A program made the position numbers and the translations under genes. Shown one piece after another: positions 23,191 through 42,004 of a DNA stretch of 64,000 nt; position 1 is the first letter of the stretch, and each line of letters starts with the position of its first letter. The notes beneath the pieces are model-generated. The model saw only the letters and a program-made list of their open reading frames with translations, did not search any database and was not told where the DNA came from. This DNA is from Mrakia gelida (lineage: Eukaryota > Basidiomycota > Tremellomycetes > Cystofilobasidiales > Mrakiaceae): positions 186,001-250,000 of the forward strand of contig BRON01000008.1 of assembly GCA_024345305.1 (NCBI GenBank). The letters run 5' to 3'.

Positions 23191-24825
23191 ATGTCCAGCT
23201 TCACCTCCTACCTCCCCCAATCCCTCCTCTCTCCCTTCCTCACCTCCCCTGCCTCAACCTCCCCTTCTCTTCTCTCCTACCCGCTCTCCTTCCTGAGCAG
23301 CACCACCTCCACAGCGCTCTCGTTCCTCTCCCTCACCCCCACCGCCAACTCCACTTCCGGGTTCTCGTTCTCACTGGGAAGCTGGAATCAATGGTGGAAC
23401 GCAGCCGTTGAGGTCCATCCTGCACTCTTTGGGTTCGGAGGAGGGAAGGTCCTCGAGTGGTTGTGTTTCGCGTGTAGGGTGATGGCGTATGTTTGTACGG
23501 GACCGTTCGCGTTCCTTATACTCTTGGTGAGTGCGAGCCAGAGAGAAGAGATCAAAGAGAGGGAAGGGGAGGGAAGGGAGGGGAGGCAGGGAGGGGAGAG
23601 GTGGTGAGCTTGGAGGATTGGAGCGAGAGATGAGTGAGGTTGGGCCGCGGCGAGAGAGAGAGAGAGAGCAGAGCGCTGACTCGAAACGTTTGAGTTTACG
23701 TAGGACCTAACGGGATACGTGCTGGCTAGGACGCTTCATGTTGTGAGTTTCTTTTTGAACGAGAAAGAGAGAAGGCGAGCAGCAGGAGGGGCGAGAGTTC
23801 CAAGCACGAGCAGAGTCGATTTGGTCTTCGGTTCCCCGAGAGAGCTGACTCCCTCTCGTCTTTATCTCTGTTTTCGCTTTGTTCTCCAACCCTTCCCTCT
23901 ACTTTCCTGCTCGTTATCTCCTCAATCCTCGCATCACTTCCTTCAACAGCCCTCCCAACGCGTCCGCGTCCGACCCGTCCCCTCCTCCAATCCCTCCATC
24001 ACCACCTCCCCTCCCGACGAACCCATCCCCATCTCCTCCTCCTCAGGCGTCTCCTCCGCCATCAACGTCCACCCTCTCAAGAGTCCCTCGACCCCAGACG
24101 GGGATGGCTCCCCGGAGATCATGCTTCGAGGCTTGTCGTCGAGCTCCATCTCCTCCGCCGCGTCGTCCGTCGCGGGAGATGTTAGTCCGTCTGCTGGGCT
24201 TGGGTTGGGGTTGGAGGGTGTTGGGAGTGGAGTGAAGATGGCTGGGAAGGTTGCGAGTGGGGAAGGAGGAGGATCGACGACGAGGAGAAGAATCCCTGGA
24301 AGCCTTTGTGAGTGTCCTCGTTCGCACGCTTGCTCGCGTTTCGAAGTCGAAGTCTTCGCTTGCCTCGAGCTGACTGTTCCTTTGTTCGACCAATCACCCA
24401 CTCCAGCCATCTCCCCTCTCCCCTCCTCCACCCTCCCCCAAACCCAATCCTCCTCTTCCTCCTACAACATCAACACCTACCCCCTCTCCTCCTCTTCCTC
24501 CACCTCCTCCGCCTCCTCCTCCATCACCTCCTCCCCCGAATCTCGCTTCATGACCACCCCAGGCGAACGACACGCCATCCTCCCTCCCTCGCGAGACCTC
24601 TCCCCCGAACCCAGCTCCATCCCTCTTCCCCCCGATACGGACGAGGGCGACGAGCGACTCGAGAGGAGGAGGAGGAGGGCTGCGAGTATTGGAGTTGAGG
24701 GAGCTCTGGGGTTCATGAATGACGATGACGATGATGAGGAGAGTGAGGAGGAGGGGGAGGGGAAGGATGGGGCGTTGAGGAGGAGGAGGGGGACGATTAG
24801 GCCTGGGGAGGGGAGGGAGGAATGA
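23191..24825 (+). CDS. Ser-rich protein with one or two membrane segments, unknown function
   Basis: Four exons (23191-23526, 23704-23742, 23950-24307, 24407-24825) give 383 residues. The second exon is only 39 nt. An N-terminal hydrophobic region is followed by GSWNQWWNAAVEVHPAL and a clear TM stretch (WLCFACRVMAYVCTGPFAFLILL). The remaining 250 residues are low-complexity: Ser/Pro-rich, then a polybasic ERRRRR cluster, then an acidic DDDDDEESEEE block and a basic RRRRG tail. This looks like a small membrane anchor with a long disordered cytoplasmic tail. I do not recognise the family. The start is the ATG after a long pyrimidine tract with AAAACC just before it. Introns 1 and 2 (177 and 207 nt) are longer than usual here. 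Confidence 0.62.
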
Positions 24826-25470
24826 GCGTCTCGGTACGAGACGCGCCAGGCTCGTTCTTTTCTCGCCTCTCTCACGGTCTGCTTCCTTTTCTTGGACAAT
24901 TCGGCTTGTCTCCTCTCCCTCTTACACGTACCATACGCCCTCTTTACGCCTTTTCCCCTTCGCTTGCTTTTCTTGGGCTTTCTTTGACGACCTTTCTCTT
25001 GCCTTCGCGTCGGATTCATCTTCGACTTTCTTTCTCGTTTGCTTTTCTTTTCTTTTCTGTAGCGATAATCTACAGAACACGACCACATAGAGGTTTTTTG
25101 ACGATGATGAAATATGGGATTCTACTCTCAGATTTGGTGGGGTTGGGCTGGGCTGAAGGAGGGAGGAGAGATGAGGAGAGGGAGCCGGTGGGAGAGAGAG
25201 GGCGAGGAGGGGAGACGCGTCGACGACACGAGCGTGAGGATGTTCGGGAGCCAGAGTTGTTTGGCAGATCTTCGAGGAAGTAAAGAGTGAGCTGTGCGGG
25301 TGAGTACCTTCCGACGAAGACTAGAGGAGTCACGAGAACGTCGGTTGGAAAGCTTCGTCAACGAGCGAGGGTCGGGCGTTCCTTCCCTCGCGCCATCACC
25401 ATCACCTCCCACCTCTCGTTCTGACATCCAGAGGCCCCCTCACCCGGCTCTTCCAGCTTCATTTTCAGCG
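24826..25470. other. Gap upstream of four-TM copy 2
   Basis: Contains TTTTC repeats near 25037-25058 and one GACGCGTC (25214-25221). No gene is supported. The last 200 bases are probably promoter and leader of the four-TM gene. Confidence 0.4.
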
Positions 25471-26674
25471 ATGCCGTGATCCCTTCCTCATCAGCTCCTC
25501 TCGTCGCTCAACGGGACTGCATCAGCTCACCACCTCTCCCTCCCGCCCTCTCGTTCCAGCGGTCTCTTCTACCTTCGCCTCTTCCTCCTCGGTCTCGCTG
25601 GTCTCCTGGTAATCTGCAACATCGCGTCAGCTCTGTTCCCTTCCCTTCTCTCAACCTCTCTCTTCGACCCCCCACTGATCTACCTCGCCTCTCTCACCCG
25701 CAGAGCTTTCATCCTCGACGCGATCAACCTGCGAAAGATCGAAGCTTTCAACGGCAGGTTCAACGTGATCGACCCAGCTTTCTTGGTCGCTGCAATCCTC
25801 GCCTTTATATGGTTCGTTGTTGGTGAGTTCTTTCTCTCCAGACGGGAAAGGGTGGCGAGGCGGGTCGAGTCCAGGCTCAGAAGGCTGAAGCTGACGCGTC
25901 TCGTTCTTCGTCCCTCTTCGTCTTGTTGCCATTTTCGTCTCCTTCCCAGTCCTTCTCTTGAACGCGAAGATCGCCGTTGTTGTGTCCGCTCTCTTCGCGA
26001 CTTGGTTTCTTGGTGAGTCCGAAGTAGCAGCGCGTCGGGCTGGACCAGGTCGACGTGACGATTTTGAAGCGACGAGGCTGACTGGAATCTACCCCTCCTC
26101 TCTCGTCGCATCTGAAGCCGATGCGATCAGCTACAGTGTCAGGGAGTTTGATTCTCCTGATCGATGCGGAGGAGTGAGTCTGGCCTTTTTTTTGCGTGCC
26201 TCGTCTCTCGCTCTCTCGAGTCTCGAGCTCGCGTCGTTCGAAGCTCCCCCTCTCTTCTCCCTTGTTCCTTCAAAACTCAGTCCTCTCGACCCTCGGGCTG
26301 TATCGAGATCTACAGAGCTCTCATGGCGTTCGCCTGGATCGACTTCGGACTCACGTTCGTTTTTTCTTTTCGCTTTGACTCGCCGTATCGCGTCGCGTCG
26401 GCGAAAAGACTGACCTCTTCTTCTCCTCGTTTTCGCGAAGCATCTTGTTCATCGCCTTCGTCTGCATCCTAGCGAACAAGCACACGAACTCCCGAACGAA
26501 CATCAACGGATGGAAGATCCCTATCTGGGGACTCTGCAGGCTGAGGAATCCAGCGAGCAGCGGTCCAGAGAAGGTGAGCCTGAACTCGTCGACGCTGCCG
26601 GATCCTTCTTCTGTCGAGTTTGGCTGGTCGCTTACCCCCACGATTCTGTATCTCCGCTTACCTTACAGGGCTGA
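25471..26674 (+). CDS. Four-TM (MARVEL-like) membrane protein, copy 2, short tail
   Basis: Eight exons (25471-25475, 25560-25634, 25704-25822, 25950-26012, 26118-26173, 26281-26354, 26441-26573, 26669-26674) give 176 residues. The 5-nt first exon and intron positions match copies 1 and 3. TM1 is LFYLRLFLLGLAGLLVI. The conserved INLR..., NVIDPAFLVAAILAFIWF, ALFATWF, ADAISYSVR, CGG..CIEIYRAL and LFIAFVCILA segments follow. The C-terminus differs: after NKHTNSRTN it ends PEKG, without the WELC and ESTHV tail. Two introns must end in AAG (26117 and 26440) rather than CAG. Function unknown. Membrane organisation is inferred from the topology. Confidence 0.72.
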
Positions 26675-27998
26675 AGACTCGTGTTCAGCACCCTCTTTCG
26701 TTCGTAGTCTCTCGATTCCTCGTTCGTTCGTCGGACGTTACCTCCTCTCGCTGGTTTTCTCTCGCGATCCTGCTCAAGCTTCTTTGTATTTTCGATCATC
26801 TTACTGTTATGTACACGTCCCGCTGAACATCTCCCTTGAAACTGTCTTCGCGTCTTCTCTACGATATTCGAGGAGCTCGACGCGTCAAATCCGGAGCTCG
26901 ACCTCCGCCTCTCTCGACCAGCAGAAGTTCATCTCTCGAGACCTCTAGAAGACCAGAACTCCCAAGCTATTGACCGGTAGCATCCCAAGGAAGTTTCTAC
27001 GGAGCGCGATCTCGAGTGAAATCTGCTGCAAGGTTCGATTCCCGTGCTTCCCGTGTCTTCTCACTCGAACCAAGCCTCAGCCTCACGTCCATTTTTGCCT
27101 CTATTTTCTCGCTTCAGCGCTTCGAAAATTTCCGTTCTTCGTCGAGAGAGGTATCAAAAAAGGTGCCATCTGCGGAAGCGAAAACCTTCACATGCGTCAT
27201 TTGTAGGGAGAGATTAGACTCGATCTCTCTTCTTTTGCGAAGAGAGGTTTGTCTCCTCCAACACCGACCGACTCTCTGCAACTGCCGCTTCTGCTCAAAA
27301 ACCGGATTAGATTCCCACTACAGACCATACAACCAGATAGAAAAGGTGAGCAGTAGCTTCTCTATCCTCTTCTCTTTCTCGTGTTGGGACTTGGGGGAGG
27401 AGGGAGGGTAGGGGAGAGGGAGAAATTGAGCGGTGTTCCGACGGAGCAGACGGAAGGAGGACATGCTTGAGAAGGGTAGCCAGTCGAACGTTGTTGCTTC
27501 CCTTCCTCGCGAGCCCGCCTCTCGCGCAGCTCCTTCGAGCTCAGCTCCAGTAGTAGGGGCAGCCTCTGGTTGTCGAGAAGACCTTGCTTCTCCTCTAGGA
27601 AGGAGAGGGAGGGGTGGAGAGCCTGGGCCAGGTCAGCTCGACTCGTCCGTCGACTTCCCTCCCCTCCTCCCTTCCCTCCTGGTTCTTCTCGTGGGTTGGG
27701 CGGTCCGGATCTTCGGCTGCAAATCTTCGTCTAGCTTCCTTCTCTTTGTTCTCGAGACCATGCTAACCATCATCCTCTTCGATCCCTCGCCTCTCGTTGA
27801 AGTTCTTCCCCTCACCCTCCCCATCCACCTCAACCTTCAAGCCGTCAGAGCCCCGCCCTCCCTCCTCTCGTCCGTTGACGCTCCTTCAGACCATTCCCCC
27901 CCCACCACTCCTTCCACCTTCGACTTCAAACTTGATCCCCTAACTCGACCTACCCCTCCTCCGTCACCTCCTACTGGCTCGAAGTACTTGCAGCAACC
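26675..27998. other. Long gap with a cysteine-rich open stretch
   Basis: About 1.3 kb precede the arrestin start. A stretch at about 27100-27342 reads FTCVICRERLDS...CNCRFCSK and ends at a GTGAGC donor, a pattern resembling a degenerate zinc finger. It has no clear start or partner exon, so I do not call a gene. It may be part of a long spliced 5' UTR. Confidence 0.3.
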
Positions 27999-30900
27999 AT
28001 GCCTCGATCCTCCTGGCTTCAAAACCACGTCGGCTCCTCTTCCTCCCACCTCCCCTCCCTTAGTCGGTCGACCTCCTCAGCATCCGTCGCTCAACTCTCC
28101 TCCACTCCTCCCACCCCTTCCTCCGGCACCTTCGCTCAGAACCTCGCCGCCAGTATCCCCGTCCCTCAAACCCCTTGGGACGAGAATCACAACGCCTACT
28201 TCCCTTCAACACCAGCGAGCGAAGGACCCTACCATGGAATCCACAACATCCACGGAACCTCCTGGCTCGAGATCGTCCTCGATCACGAGCACGTCATCCT
28301 CAGAGGAGCAGGAGGAGATACCAACCCGGCTAGTTTGAGTGGGAGGGTCGTGCTGCATCTCGGGGAAGCGACGAACGTCAAGGAGATCACTTTGGTTCTG
28401 ACCGGAAAGGCGAAGGTCGGATTCTCGGACGGCTCTGGGTGAGTTCTTCGTTGTCTGTTCTCTTTGTCTACCAGATGGGAAGGGAAGGAAGGATCTAGGA
28501 GAGAGATCGGTCTTAAAAGAACAGGCAATTCGAGGGTGGTAGCTCGAAAAGGCGAAGCTCAAAGCGGTTCAGCCCGCGAGAGCTGCTTCCCTCGAGAGAT
28601 GGAGCTCCTGCTACCGTTCTCTGTCTTCCAGCTCTCCAAAAATCACGTCGTAGTCGCTCACAGGCTGCATCATTCATACCCTATCTTCAATTTCGTCGAG
28701 ATCGAGCTCGTTCTTGAGCTTTCGCAGTCGCTGACCTTCATCTTCTCCTCCCTTCCTCCCCTCAGCTCCTCGACTCGTTCTCACGCCCACACCCACCTCC
28801 TCATCCACCACGACTGGTCCTTCCTCACTCCCGCTCCAGGAAGTCACGGAAAGAAGCCCGTCCCTCAGAACCACACCCTCAAAGCCGGAGTCCACGCCTT
28901 CCCCTTCCAGCTCACCATCGAATCCGACACCACTATCCCCTCGTCGATGCGAACGTGGAACAACGACGCCTACGTCTTCTACAAACTGCGAGCTTGCGCT
29001 CATCGAAGCGGAGCCTTCTCGTCCAACTTCCAGGCCACCAAGCCCGTCAGCATCCTCAGGACGTTCACGGCCGAAGCTCTCGAGTTCACTCAGACTCTCG
29101 AGATCGAGAACAGCTGGCCTATGAAGGTCGCGTACTCGCTTACTCTTCCTCACAAGTCAGTATCCTCTTCCTCGGTACCTTCTCCGACCTCGACACGGTC
29201 CTATCGAGCTCAAACTGAACCAAATCTCGCTTTCTCTCGTCTTCCAGAGCCTTCGCCGCAGGAGACACCATCCCCATCGCCGTCAAGTTCCAACCTCTCG
29301 CTAAGGGAGTTCACATCACCTCCATCTCCACCGTCGTCAAGGAGTACACCCTCGTCCACACCAAGAACTCTTCCCACCCAGACGTTCGAGTCGCAGCTTC
29401 CATTCGACACGACATCCGAAACGGTCGAGCCTATGTTCACAACGACAAAGCTCACCAACCGGCTCAACCTCCTCCTACCCCACGAGTCGATCCGGAAGAG
29501 TCGCCGGCTCCCACTCCCTCAGGAGGTTTGACGCCAGCCAGGAGGTCGAGCGTCGCTGCAGGAGTCGCCGCCGAGGGCTACTTCCCGTCCGTCCCAGCAG
29601 GTTCGTCGCCAGCCGAGCAGGCAGCTCTCAACGGAAACGTCGACCACCCAGTCTTCCCATCCACGGATCCTCTTCTTGCCGGAGCGACGCCGATGGACGC
29701 TCAGGAGGCCTACCTTCAGTCGAGGGAGGAGAACAGGGAGGTCGAGCTCGGAGACGGAGAGATCGACACCATGATCTCGATTCCTCTCCCCGTTTGGACG
29801 ACTCCCAGTCACGCCGTTCACCCAGTCTTCGTCACTCACAAGATCAAGTGGAGTTGCGTCATCAGTAACCCAGATGGACACAGTGAGTAGCGAGCTTCCT
29901 TCTTTCGTTCCCTCGAGCGCGTCGAACTTCGAAGCTGACCTCTGCTCCTCGTCGCGTCCGAACTTCAGCTTCCGAGCTTCGATGCGCTCTTCCCATTCAC
30001 GTCCTCGCCGCTCCCCTCGCCGAGGAAGCCCACACCGCCTCCGCCAGCACCACCGCTCTCCTCTTCGGTCTCTCAGGAGACGCTCAAGCCGAGGTCCAGC
30101 AACTCGAGCTTCCCTCCTACTCCAACCACGTCTACGATCGAGTCGCCAACGCCAGCGTCACTCAAACCACAGGAGCTGCCGTCGCGGCTCCGTGGTCATC
30201 GTCGAGGAACGGAAGTCCCTCAGGAACTCCTCCGACTTCGAGGCCAGGATCGAGACCAGGATCTCCCGTCCTCGGAAGGAGGTCGCTTTCGACGGCCATG
30301 CTCTCCTCCTCCTCCCTTCAAAACTCCGGAACCGACAACAGTAGTCTCGTCGACGATCAGCCAGTCCCCGAACGACCTCATCTCAACTGGGCCGACTCAG
30401 AACTCCTCCTCTCCCTCGGACAGATCGGACTCGGAAACCACGGAGGCAGCAACCATAGCGGATCCGGTCCCAACTCCCACTCAGGCTCTCCCCATCGAAC
30501 TCCCCCGGACTCGAGAGCTCCCAGTCGATCAGCCAGTCGAAGCGGAGGATTCCGAGGCTTGACCTCCAGTCGTCCATCAAGTCGACCGTCGAGTCCGGAG
30601 AGGGAACGATCGGGAACCGTCTCGCCAGGTCAGAACGGATCCGACTCAGCTTCCATGAACGGAGACGCGCCTCGAGGAGCTCTCAGTGAACGACGAGGAT
30701 CGGCCGGACTCTTCCACATGCCCATCTCGATGAAACCCTTCACTCCCTTCGCCCACAAACGAGGTCAACATTCCACTTCCGGCTCCCACGAAAACAGTCC
30801 TCTCCACTCCCCCTCCCTCCTCTACCCCAACCACCAACCCAGCATCGCTCCTATGGGCGGAAACGGTCGCTTCTCCCTCAGCAACTCCCCCATCGGATCG

Positions 30901-31335
30901 AGAAACGCTTCGTCGGACGACGTCGCAGCTCTCTCGCAGGTCCCGTCGTACAACATCGCCTCGAGAGGTTTCCTCGGAGGAGGAGTCGTTCCTCTCTCGG
31001 CTGTCCAAGGACTTCCCGACTACGACGAGTCGGAATCCCTCCAGAGGTCGCACAAGAGCGAAACGAACCTCCTCGACACGAGTCGAAACGCAGGACCGCC
31101 AGGAAGCCTCGAAAACAGTCACGCGTCGTCGTCGGCTCTCGCTACTTCCCTCTCGACCACCGCCGAAGCCGGAACACTCGCTGCTCCCGTCGACATCCCT
31201 CTGCGGCCCAGGTTCGACGACGATGAGGAGGACGAGGACCACGAGGACGATTCGGACGCGTTGGCGTTCAACACCAAGAAGTCGCGAGCAGCTCGATCTC
31301 CATCGGTTTCGACGTTGATGCCGAACCGACCGTAA
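27999..31335 (+). CDS. Alpha-arrestin (arrestin-related trafficking adaptor)
   Basis: Four exons (27999-28438, 28766-29155, 29248-29882, 29969-31335) give 943 residues. The arrestin_N part shows LEIVLDHEHVILRG, LSGRVVLHL, ITLVLTGKAKV, then HTLKAGVHAFPFQL and Y.L.A. Arrestin_C follows with YSLTLPHKAFAAGDTIPIAVKF and IKWSCVISNPDG...ELRCALPIHVL. PY-type motifs lie C-terminally (LPSY, VPSY, LPDY), expected to bind WW domains of the Rsp5 ubiquitin ligase. The last 350 residues are Ser-rich and disordered with an acidic patch before a basic end, suiting phospho-regulation. These adaptors direct Rsp5 to plasma membrane transporters for endocytosis. The first intron (327 nt) is long and holds a second set of splice-like sites that do not keep the frame. 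Confidence 0.9.
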
Positions 31336-31794
31336 CGTAGTACCACTAGACTTAGTATCTCTTAAACCTTCGCGGATCGTTTTTGCGTGCCTCTTGCCCT
31401 TTTTATCGTCCTTAGATCGTCAGCTCTCCTCGAACTTCTTTCTCCTCCCGCTCTCTTTTCTTAATCAAGCTAGACTCCCTCCTTCTCCTCTTTCGCATTA
31501 GACTCAACCTCGGAACTCTCTTCTTTCCCTCTAGATTATCAACAGTGTACACTATCTCTTCTCTGCGACGTGCTCTCAACTCGAATGAACCCTTCCCACG
31601 TCTTGCTCTTTCCTTTCCGTTCACGAGAGCAGGAAAGAAGCGTTCGTTTCGATATCGAGAGGTCGTACAGAGAAAGATGTGGTAGGAGAAAGGTTGAGTG
31701 ATGTAGAGGAGATACAAGAAAGAGAGCTATAAACTATCGTAGATGAAAGCGAGACGGAAATGTGAAGAAACGAGAAGGAGCGAGCGCGACGCGC
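31336..31794. terminator. Convergent 3' region of arrestin and CHD1
   Basis: About 460 bases between two stop codons pointing at each other. AT content rises relative to the flanks and pyrimidine-rich tracts are present. No gene seen. Termination is inferred from position. Confidence 0.4.
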
Positions 31795-39032
<7,238 letters not shown>

Positions 39033-39605
39033 GGGGACGGGAGGGGTTGAGGAGTGGGTTGACGTGGTTGTTCCTTCCTCTTCCTTGCTATCGAGCTCGT
39101 CGAGTTCGTTCCTTCCTTCCTTGCCTCGATGGATGAGTTCTTGTTGTTGTTGTTGTCCTTCTTCTTCAATCCTTCTTCTTCTTGCTCTTGATCTCCTAGA
39201 GACTCGTTGAGGACGAAACGAAGGGAAGGGTGGATGGAAGGGGAGGATGCTTGTCGCGGGTGGGAGGGAGAGTCTCGCTGTTTCCCTGGCCTTCCTCATC
39301 AGGTCGCTCGACGATTCAGCCGTGTCCCCCTTCGCTCACCTTCCACCTCATCTTCACTTTCAGGACTTGCACTCAGGACGAGCGAGAGCTAGATCATGAC
39401 AGGCGCATGCTACCGTGAAGATGCTAAATAGTCAAACTAAGCGAAAAACAGATGCGAGTTGCGAGGAGGGAAGGGATGAGAGAAGAAGCATGATGAGCTC
39501 GAGTCGAAACGAAAGTCCAGCTCGTTCGTTCCCTCCCTCCTTCGCCTTCGAATAGAGATACAAGAAGTCGTTAAAGAGAGGTCGAGAAGGTCGTTCCAAG
39601 ATCGT
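39033..39605. other. Gap upstream of CHD1
   Basis: Holds the CHD1 leader, with further TTG/CAA trinucleotide runs near 39140-39160, and the 3' UTR of the SnoaL-like gene. A frame continues upstream of the chosen CHD1 ATG, so an earlier start cannot be excluded. Confidence 0.4.
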
Positions 39606-40866
39606 TTAGCTGTACCAGCCTGAGAAAAGTGAAAGAAAAAGCGAGAGTCAGCATGGACGAGAGGAGGAGGGAAAGAGAAGGGGAGGGAGGTCGAGCTCGA
39701 CGGCGGGAGGAGGGAGGAAACGACTTCCCAACTCGTTTTCCGCCTCATCTCCCAGCTCGGCCAAGAGAGGGTAAAAGTATATGGAAATGCTCACCTTTAG
39801 TCGTATCAACCTTCATTGTCCTAGCCTCCGTCCATTCAGCCTCCGTCACCTCCTCCTTCCCCTCGAGCTGAGCTCTGAACGTCGGCAGGTTCCCCCACGC
39901 TTCCACGCTCGACAGCTCCTCCGAGTCGTTCCCTGCACGCGACCAAACGATAAATCATATCTCTATGTCAGTCCTGAGAACGAGGAAAAGAGCAGGAGGT
40001 AGGGAGAAGCTCGGACTCACGCCGCTCCAGCCAAATCAGCCCTCTGTAGGCGACGCGGCGCCGCTCAGCTTTCCAACCCTCCCCCAAGATCCCATCGTTG
40101 GCAGTGTTGGTCCCTGACCAAAGCATCTTGGCTATAGCTACGTCCTTGACTCTGTACCCACCGACCAAAGTCCAAAAACAAACAAGGCGTGAAAGGTCAG
40201 CGCCGTCGACTTCGACCTCTTCCTCCTCCCTCCCCTCCCCTCCCCTCCCTCCCTCGCAAAACAGGTCTCGTTCGAGATAGACACGACTACTCACACTCCA
40301 TCAGCATCCCTACTCGTACTCCAACTGATCTCCTGAGTGTTGTTGATCCAGTCAGGGAAGGAATGCAGCACGCTCTCCCTGTAAGCCAGGTAGGCTTCGC
40401 GAGTCTGCATCGTCCCTCCTGGTATCGATCCTCGGAAGTTGAACTTTGGATGGAGAAGGATAGGGTGTAAGGGTTCGGCGGTTTGGATGAAGGAGTGCAC
40501 TATACAGAGGAAGGAGAACGAGAAGAGAGAAAGGAGAAAGAGGTCAGCTGGGAGCGAAGAGACGAGAAGAAGGAGGGAGGGACCGGAGGAGGTCCGAGAA
40601 GGAAGAGATGGGAAGGAGGACAGGGAAGGAAGCTAGCGAGAGTGACGAACCTAGGTAGCTGAGAGATCGGAGTGAACCATCGTAGCGAGGCAGAGGAAGG
40701 GGAAGAAGAGGTTTGGGAGAAGGTCAGCTTTAGTTGAGAGGATTGGAGGTTGTGATTGATGAAGGCCAAGTGGGGAAGGAGGAGGGAGGAGGGGGGAAGG
40801 AGGTGGGGGTGCGATGGAGGTAAAGACAGCCTTTGGGACGAACCGGAACGTGGGAGGGAAGGCCAT
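39606..40866 (-). CDS. SnoaL/NTF2-like fold protein with an 8-nt microexon
   Basis: Six exons (40866-40844, 40658-40651, 40499-40295, 40151-40021, 39932-39795, 39619-39606) give 172 residues ending GWYS. The chain closes only if the 8-base exon at 40658-40651 is used between a GTTCGT donor and two standard acceptors. It reads MAFPPTFRYLVHSFIQTAEP across these joins. The body shows HPKFNFRGSI, a YLAYRESVLHSFPDW segment, WSGTNTANDG, and RRVAYRGLIWLERR, which fit a SnoaL-like polyketide-cyclase or ester-cyclase alpha+beta barrel. Members are small-molecule enzymes or binding proteins. The actual substrate cannot be told. Divergent from the RhoGAP gene. Confidence 0.68.
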
Positions 40867-42004
40867 GATGCGAAGATTTTGAGGGTCAGGGGAGGGAAAA
40901 GAGAGATGAGGTGGATGGGGTGGGTTGATCTGTTGAGGTTTGCGAGGGAGGGAAGGGAAGAAGGAGCGAGGAGATCGTGATGGTTGCAGACGAGAGGGGA
41001 GGTGGGGCAGCTCGGTGCTTTGAAGCCACCCTCCTTGCTTTCATTTAACTTTTCCTCCAACCATATTTCGCCCAAAGCAGAAGATCTTCTCTTCTCGGTT
41101 CGAGCTCGGTCTCATCCTTTGTATAGTAGGAAGTGGAGCTGGACGTCTTTGGGCAGCTCGCTGGCAGGAGGGAAGGGTCGACGGAGGCCGAGAGGACGAG
41201 CATCTCCTCCTCTCGCTCTTCGTCCTTTCTCGCGCTTTCTCTTCTTCCTCTCACGCCAGAGACATACAGAGTGGACTCGGAGATGAAGAGATCATCCTAG
41301 TCCGGGAGATGTAGCAGTCCTCTACTTTCCAAGCTCGCAACTCCTCCTGGAGGAGAACGTTCCTCATCTCTCAGCTCCATCTCCTCTGCCTCTCTCTTTC
41401 TCCCTCTCTTTCCTCCCTCCTTCTTTGATATCTCTCTCTATCACATGCTACTGCTTCCCGCCTCTTCTCCCATTCCCGCGAAACTGAGCACGGAAAGTTT
41501 TCTCGTCGGGTTTGTGAGAGTTTATTTCGCATCCAACTCCGCTAGCTCTTGACTTTGTTGAGCTTCTTTGTTTCCCTCCCTTCCTCCCCAAACCCTCTCC
41601 TTCTCCTTCCCGCAAACCAATCGACCTTCCCGCTCCAGCAGTCGACTCCTTCTCTCTGGACGCACACACTCGGAGGACCACCTAGAGCTTATCTTCCCCT
41701 TGAAAGACGAGAGCAAAGGACGCCGCTTGACGTCGACGAGCTTCCTTCTCCATTCGGTCGGACCTCCCTCTCTCTCCCTCGTACGTTCCTTCACCTGCCT
41801 TCTTCCCGCTTCCTGCTCGCGTCTACAGAAGATCGCACTCGCGCGACGCCATGCTGATCGAGTTTTCTATTATTCTGCCCTTCTCCGCCCTTCGCTCGAT
41901 CCTCTGGTTCTTCCTTGTCCAAAAACAGCACGCACCTCCTCCGACGTTGAACTTTCCCCCCTCTATCCAGATTCCCCTCCTCTCCTCTCACCTCCTCACC
42001 CACA
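40867..42004. promoter_or_regulatory. Divergent region between SnoaL-like and RhoGAP genes
   Basis: About 1.1 kb without a supported exon. It is CT-rich towards the RhoGAP start with several open but low-complexity frames. Probably contains both promoters and long leaders. Confidence 0.4.

Noticed and set aside
22954..23607. Frame extending upstream of 23191 with an Arg-rich start
   Set aside because: The upstream extension is leader sequence. The product starts at the ATG at 23191 after AAAACC and a pyrimidine tract.
27032..27042. GGTTCGATTCC, a perfect tRNA B-box-like sequence
   Set aside because: The flanking bases do not form a T-arm stem, and no A box, anticodon arm or acceptor stem can be built around it.
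27433..28338. A 300-codon open frame ending inside the arrestin gene
   Set aside because: It is out of frame with the arrestin, dominated by Pro/Ser from CT-rich DNA, and covers a real exon in the wrong frame.
40500..41075. Minus-strand 190-codon frame over the SnoaL-like first exons
   Set aside because: It is a different frame that ignores the splice sites needed to reach the conserved SnoaL-like exons.
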